Source of the DNA: Lytechinus pictus
Taxonomy: Eukaryota > Echinodermata > Echinoidea > Temnopleuroida > Toxopneustidae
Assembly: GCF_037042905.1 (NCBI RefSeq)
Contig: NC_087257.1
Span: forward strand, 14,668,001 to 14,732,000
DNA length: 64,000 nucleotides
Direction of reading: 5' to 3'
Below the pieces are notes generated by a model, which did not search any database, had not been told where the DNA came from, and worked only from the letters and a program-made list of their open reading frames with translations. This document shows positions 59,248 to 64,000 of the stretch, piece after piece. Within the stretch, counting starts at the first letter, position 1; every line of letters begins with the position of its first letter. The translations under genes and the position numbers were made by a program.

Positions 59248-61680
59248 ATGGCGTCCACCTACATAGAGGGGTTCCATGACCTTGGCGTGGTTGAAAAGAT
59301 GTGCTATACGCCTCTCGGTAACACCGGTATGAAATTCTCTTCCATTGGTTTTGGTAAGTTCCCTGTTTGTGGAATGCACACATGTGTGTAGTTGTACACA
59401 TTGATAGTCTTGATGCCTGTATACAGTGGCGGACCGTGACCCGGAGGAGACAATTGATTGGAGGGGCACTGTATTGTTTGTGAACAATGCTGTGCCCCTC
59501 CGATGCTTTGTCTCCTCCGGGTCACGGTCCGCCACTGCTTGTATACCTCTTTCATCAAACAATCTGAAATCCTAGAGACGGACCGTCAACCTACCCGAAA
59601 CGTCGAGTCTCTCTACTGCTTCTACTCATCATCTCTACTCGCCGACTCAAGTCAGCAACTCCTCATCCAGCCTACTACTCAAGCTGTTTCTTCAATCTCA
59701 TTAATCTCTTCGGGTTTACAGTCCTTTTCAGGACTACTTTCAAGAAAAGAATACTCTACTCTCAAATTTCCACTTTCTCGCCTATCCAATTCCTTTTCTT
59801 CTTTCCACTGTTTCTATAACACTCCACATGGTGTACGGTAAACCACATCAGCGATTAATCTGAAATATATTTTCGATAGTATCGATATCAAGGTATTCTA
59901 AGTTAGGAAGCCTTTCGAGAAACAGGTTTAGTAAGATTGGAACTAACTCTGTGGTTGGTGGATAAAGATATGACTAACTTGTCCATGTGTTGAGAAACGG
60001 GCCCCTGGTGTCCACCATGTAAAACAGTGCCCCCCCCCCCCCATCCTTTGATTTTGTACTTTCATGAATTTGAGGATGTTTGGAGAGTAATCCTATTTAA
60101 GCAATGAACCATAATATATTGATATTATTCTTAAAGGATAAGTCAACCCCAACAAAAAGTTGATTTGAAGAAAAAGAGAAAAATCCAACAAACAGAACAC
60201 TGAAAATTTAATCAAAATCGGATGTAAAATAAGAAAGTAATGGCATTTTAAAGTTTCGCTTAATTTGACAGAACATTTATATGAACATCCTGGTCTGTAT
60301 GCAAATGAGGAGACTGATGACGTCATCCGCTCACTATTTCTTTAGTAGTTACAGTATTATATGAAATATGAAATATAATTTCCTTCTCATCGTCAAGAGA
60401 AACAACAATCAATTCCTCCCTGAACATGTAGAATTAGAAATTGGTTCAGTCAAGTTGTCCTTATTGTCAAATAAATGAAGTATTGTATTTTTCAAACAAT
60501 AAAAAACAAAAGAAATAGTGAGTGAGGGGCATCAACTATCTCATTTGCATGTCACTGAGGTGTGCATAACACTTTTTTTTTTGAAAAATAAGCGAAACTT
60601 TAAAATGTCATAACTTTCTTATTTTACATCCGATTCTGGTGAAATTTTTATTATGCTAGATTTTTTTTTCTATTCAAATCAACATTTTTCTGGGCTGGAT
60701 TCGACCTTTAAACAAATAATATACATTTACTGTATTCAAATATATTAAGCAATAATTTTGTATGATCAGTTTAACTATAAATAGAAAAAGAGAGAATAGA
60801 AGAATCCAGAAAAGTGAAAGAACTTAGGGTGAAAGGTGAACCAATGAGCATGAGGTACATGTAGGATGATATTAATGAAGAAGAATGTTCTGAATATAAA
60901 TGAGAAGACAATCGAAACATATTGAGTTGGAATAGCAATAGAATATATGTGATGTAGCTGTAGAAACTAAGGAATGAGATAAACAGGTGACAATGGCATA
61001 GAAATGGGAAGGAAAGTACATGTATGGAAGGTAAAGTGTAAAATAAAAAGATTAATCATGACAAAAATCAACATTTAAATAGAACGATCCATTCCCGTAT
61101 AGACAAGTGAATAAAAGAAAGAATATTGTGTCTGTCCAATGAGCAGTCCGTCAGATTAATTGAGGCTTCTTGGTGGAATTCCAGACAAGATTAATTTATA
61201 CTTAGATACACGAAAACCTTTAATAAAAATTACTTCTTGTCACGCCTGAAGCAGGCTTCTCTGCCTTGGGTTTTCATGGGTACATCGGACGGTTTTTGCC
61301 TGCCGGACGGCATCCGAGCTCGGTTGTTTTGCCGTGCCGTGGGGCAGTGGTAACTGGAAAACGTATGCCATGCTGGAAAGCCGTGCACGGTCGCCGTGCC
61401 AGATGCTGTGTAAATGGGCCTTAAGTCCTCTTCATTTCTCATATTATTACTGTACACAGGCCCAATTCTACACGAATATCATTGTTTTATTTTAAGTTGT
61501 TTTTTTGCATGTTCACATTTTAAATTATTGATGTATATATTCGAAGTGTATTTTTTCATTATATATATACATATATATCAGAAATGCGAAACAAATGACA
61601 TTCACGAGTAATGCAAGTTTGCAATGCCAACAAGTTCTTTATTAATTTTCCAAATTTTCGGTAGTCATCTACCTTCTTCG

Positions 61681-61723
<43 letters not shown>

Positions 61724-63553
61724 GTACTCATTGCTTTTTTTTAAGAATTTATAGAAATGAATAAATGAACTGAACTGAACATGTATATTTGCATGCTATT
61801 TCAGGTGCTTCACCATTAGGAAACCCATACACCGTCAAGATTCCCAGTGACGAGGAACATGAGGCCTGTGTCCTGAAAGCATTAAAGAGCGGTATCAACT
61901 ACATTGACACAGCACCTTGGTATGGACAGGGAAAATCAGAAGAAAAACTAGGAAAGGTAATATATTTGCCCGACTGCCAAGTAATCTGCCTCGTAATTTG
62001 TATGCTGACCGAGGATATGGCATCTCAAAGCACTTTGTATCTCTTGGAATAGGCACTAGAAGAAATATCAACTATTATTACTATAAACCACAAGCACATT
62101 GGCTGATTCTCAAATTGTCAAAATCCATCATGGCTGAAACCAATTGGTCTACTATGAATTTGGTCTAATCTTGGCTTAAATAGTGGATTCATTAATTCAA
62201 AACAGTGGACTCCAGAATGAAATGGAGTGTTCATACATGGCAACAAAAGTGAGCATCAGCATTGGACATTTTTTTATGTACCCGTACACAGTAAAGGGTA
62301 ATCTATACAAGAAATCTGCATAAGCCATGGGTTCAACTGACGGTTTTCAAAACCAACTTTGCAAATTCAAGTCGGGCCTTTTAGTCTAATTCCATGTACC
62401 TTTACTTTTAAATTCTTCTTTTGTTTATTTTCAGGTAGTTCATCTTCTTTTAGTTCTGTTCAGTCAAAATATCAGTTCCTGAAGGTCTGAATAAGAGATG
62501 ATAATAATAATAAACAGTTCTTGATAGCGCATATCACATTATGAATATAACATCTCTATGCGCTTCCAAAGGACTTGGATATTATTACCCCAGCTTTAGC
62601 TTGTCGGCCGTTATTTCTTACATCACACACTCATGTGAAGGAATTTTATTCTACCGGGTACCAATTTACCTCACCTTCGTCGAGTGCAGCACAATGTGGA
62701 TAAATTTCTTGTTGAAGAAAACTATGCCATGGCTGGGATTTGAACCCACTGCCGTCATTTCATAGTCCGCAGACTAATCCACTGAGCCACAACGCTCCAC
62801 GTTAGGACCCATAACCATGACTCAAAACCCCATATTCTTCATTCGGGTATAATTTTACTGTAGGAAAGAGCACAGTAAACACACATGCAAGAAGCACGAT
62901 ATGCTTGTTGTATTATAATGCAGTGTAAACAAAATTTTTGAAATTTTCTGCTTCCCATAACTTCGGCACAAACCATTGCCTAAAATGTGTTCCACCTCGG
63001 CTCCGTGACACAAAGATTAGCGATCAATCGCTATAAAATGAACTGACCAATCAAGATCAAGTTTACACATTAATTTGGCGCAAAATACTGACCAGGGACC
63101 AATCAGAAGTATTCTTTCATATTTGCAATTCATCACAAACCTTTGTGTTACGGAGCCCAGGGGCCCGTTGCAGAAAGAGTTGCAATCAAACGCAACTCTA
63201 AAAATCATGCGTAACTTGATTTTCATCCACTCAACAGTGCGTATTTTGGACTTGCGATTGATTTTTTGACTTGCGTTTAAACGCAACTCTTTCTGCAACG
63301 GACCCCTGGTCTTCAGAATATAGGCCTCATGATTGTTATTGTAGCATGTTATATCCGTTCCGATCTTTTTTTTTTGCTAATTTTTCATCAGATTTTGAAG
63401 GAGGTACCCCGGAGCAGCTATTACATCTCTACGAAGGTGGGGCGGTACGAGAGAGACGTGGAGCGCATGTTTGATTTTTCCGCTGAAAGAGTTACGCGGA
63501 GCGTGGATGAGAGTCTGTCTAGGCTTGGCCTTAGCTGTGTCGATATCATACAG
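59248..63553 (+). CDS. L-galactose dehydrogenase-like aldo/keto reductase, 5' part (continues past window)
   Basis: Coding exons 59248-59353, 61805-61956 and 63392-63553 join in frame to residues 1-140. Residues 20-41 contain YTPLGNTGMKFSSIGFGASP, which resembles the start of plant L-galactose dehydrogenase (LGNTGLKVS..GFGASPLG). Aldo/keto reductase catalytic residues seen: Asp70 (NYIDTAPWYG), Tyr75 and Lys101 (YYISTKVGRY). The catalytic His lies beyond the window. FDFSAERVTRSVDESLSRLG matches the corresponding plant stretch. Plant enzymes oxidise L-galactose to L-galactono-1,4-lactone with NAD; the animal substrate is not established. The exon beginning at 59230 follows a perfect TTTCAG acceptor, so a 5' untranslated exon exists upstream. 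The last visible donor is at 63554. Confidence 0.9.
59424..59537. mobile_element. 114-bp palindromic hAT-like MITE
   Basis: The arms CAGTGGCGGACCGTGACCCG and complement pair almost throughout. Flanks CCTGTATA (59416-59423) and CTTGTATA (59538-59545) agree at 7 of 8 positions. It lies in intron 1 of the reductase gene. Confidence 0.88.
60135..60707. mobile_element. TTAA-group MITE
   Basis: 573 bp. Ends AGGATAAGTCAACCCC and the partly paired GGGCTGGATTCGACCT; TTAA at 60131-60134 and 60708-60711. Same family as 14510, 33120 and 48362. Confidence 0.88.
61570..61725. mobile_element. Penelope-like end with decayed hammerhead-type core next to TA repeat
   Basis: On the minus strand, after the TA run (61683-61722), the sequence reads CCCGAAGAAGG, a hairpin GGTAG..CTACC, then GAAAA, followed by an ATTAATAAAGAACTTGTTGG tail. 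This repeats the architecture of 45048-46139 but with CCGAAGA in place of CTGATGA, so self-cleavage is unlikely. Confidence 0.5.
62495..62798 (-). mobile_element. tRNA-derived SINE, second family
   Basis: Minus-strand head GGAGCGTTGTGGCTCAGTGG has an A box (TGGCTCAGTGG) and GGTTCAAATCC a B box at the right distance. The tail includes CCAAGTCCTTTGGAAGCGC and ends in an ATTATTATTATC-type run near 62500. It lies in intron 2 of the reductase gene. Not a functional tRNA: the anticodon arm does not fold and an unrelated body follows. Confidence 0.85.
63158..63308. mobile_element. palindromic MITE, CAGGGGCCCGTTGCAG ends
   Basis: 151 bp, with ends CAGGGGCCCGTTGCAGAAAG and CTTTCTGCAACGGACCCCTG. Same family and length as 6507-6657. 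It ends 83 bp before exon 3 of the reductase. Confidence 0.85.
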
Positions 63554-64000
63554 GTAATTCGGCTCTCTTTTGTGTTCATACGACTTTCAAAAACAAATCT
63601 GCTTTTGACCAATGAAAATATGCCATTTCACTAACTCATCTTATTTTAACCCAAAATGGCAGTGTTTGGTGTTTTAACAGTTCCATGATAATTGCTCCTG
63701 CAACAATTGTTCCTACGGAAAATCCACCATAAAAAATAAAGCCTATAACCTCAAACCTAACCGAGAGTCCCCAGTTTTCAATGAGACAGAAGCATGAAAT
63801 TTTCACGGCATTTATGAAGAACACAAAATTCATCAAATTTCAGGGGAAAATTTTTCAATCCCCCCCCCCAAAAAAAAAGAATCCTGCAAGCTACCTGTAG
63901 TGATAATAAAATCAAAACAAAATCCAATAAAACAAAATTGTGCATAAGTTCAGAATTTTGCCAGTAAAATATATTTGCAGTGCTTAGCATGTTTGCCAAG

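Noticed and set aside
59221-59562. 113-codon minus-strand frame over the first reductase exon
   Set aside because: It covers the palindromic MITE at 59424-59537 and the antisense of the exon; no independent support.

Overview
This is intron-rich, AT-rich metazoan DNA with no sign of prokaryotic organisation. Multi-exon genes with GT-AG introns, several SINE, LINE and MITE families, long G/C homopolymers, and a striking excess of the palindrome TAGGCCTA suggest an echinoderm, most likely a sea urchin. The species call is inference; the sequence alone cannot prove it.

Genes. Four cytosolic sulfotransferase (SULT, PAPS-dependent) loci share one seven-coding-exon plan with nearly identical exon lengths (16, 189, 128, 268-271, 95, 184 and 110 bp). 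Two lie on the minus strand: SULT-A at 2238-12069, complete at 329 aa, and SULT-B at 16933-25509. Two lie on the plus strand: SULT-C at 27698-35465 and SULT-D at 43598-51827, both complete at 330 aa. SULT-B has lost most of exon 4, including the catalytic His and the 3'-phosphate-binding Arg/Ser. A new splice acceptor keeps the frame, so it would encode a 258-aa protein without a catalytic centre. At the right end, three exons (59248-63553) encode the N-terminal half of an L-galactose dehydrogenase-like aldo/keto reductase that runs off the window.

Layout. 1-16.9 kb holds SULT-A with its introns full of hAT-like, TTAA-type and palindromic elements, then a dead LINE and intergenic repeats. 16.9-25.5 kb holds SULT-B, whose intron 2 carries a 2.8-kb array of a 44-bp repeat with a 748-bp higher-order period. 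24.9-53.6 kb is a tandem segmental duplication (units about 24918-38589 and 38590-53612). Each unit carries a minus-strand SULT first exon, a spacer, and a full plus-strand SULT gene. The second unit's copy of the minus-strand first exon is an orphan. Elements inserted in one unit but not the other give exact paralogous empty sites. 53.6-59.2 kb has no gene I can support. 59.2-64 kb is the aldo/keto reductase.

Function. SULTs transfer sulfate from PAPS to small hydroxyl compounds such as steroids, phenols and xenobiotics. The cluster looks like a young, expanding detoxification or secondary-metabolite family. SULT-D has a transposon with four perfect DR1-type nuclear-receptor motifs upstream that SULT-C lacks, so copies that are nearly identical in protein may differ in regulation.
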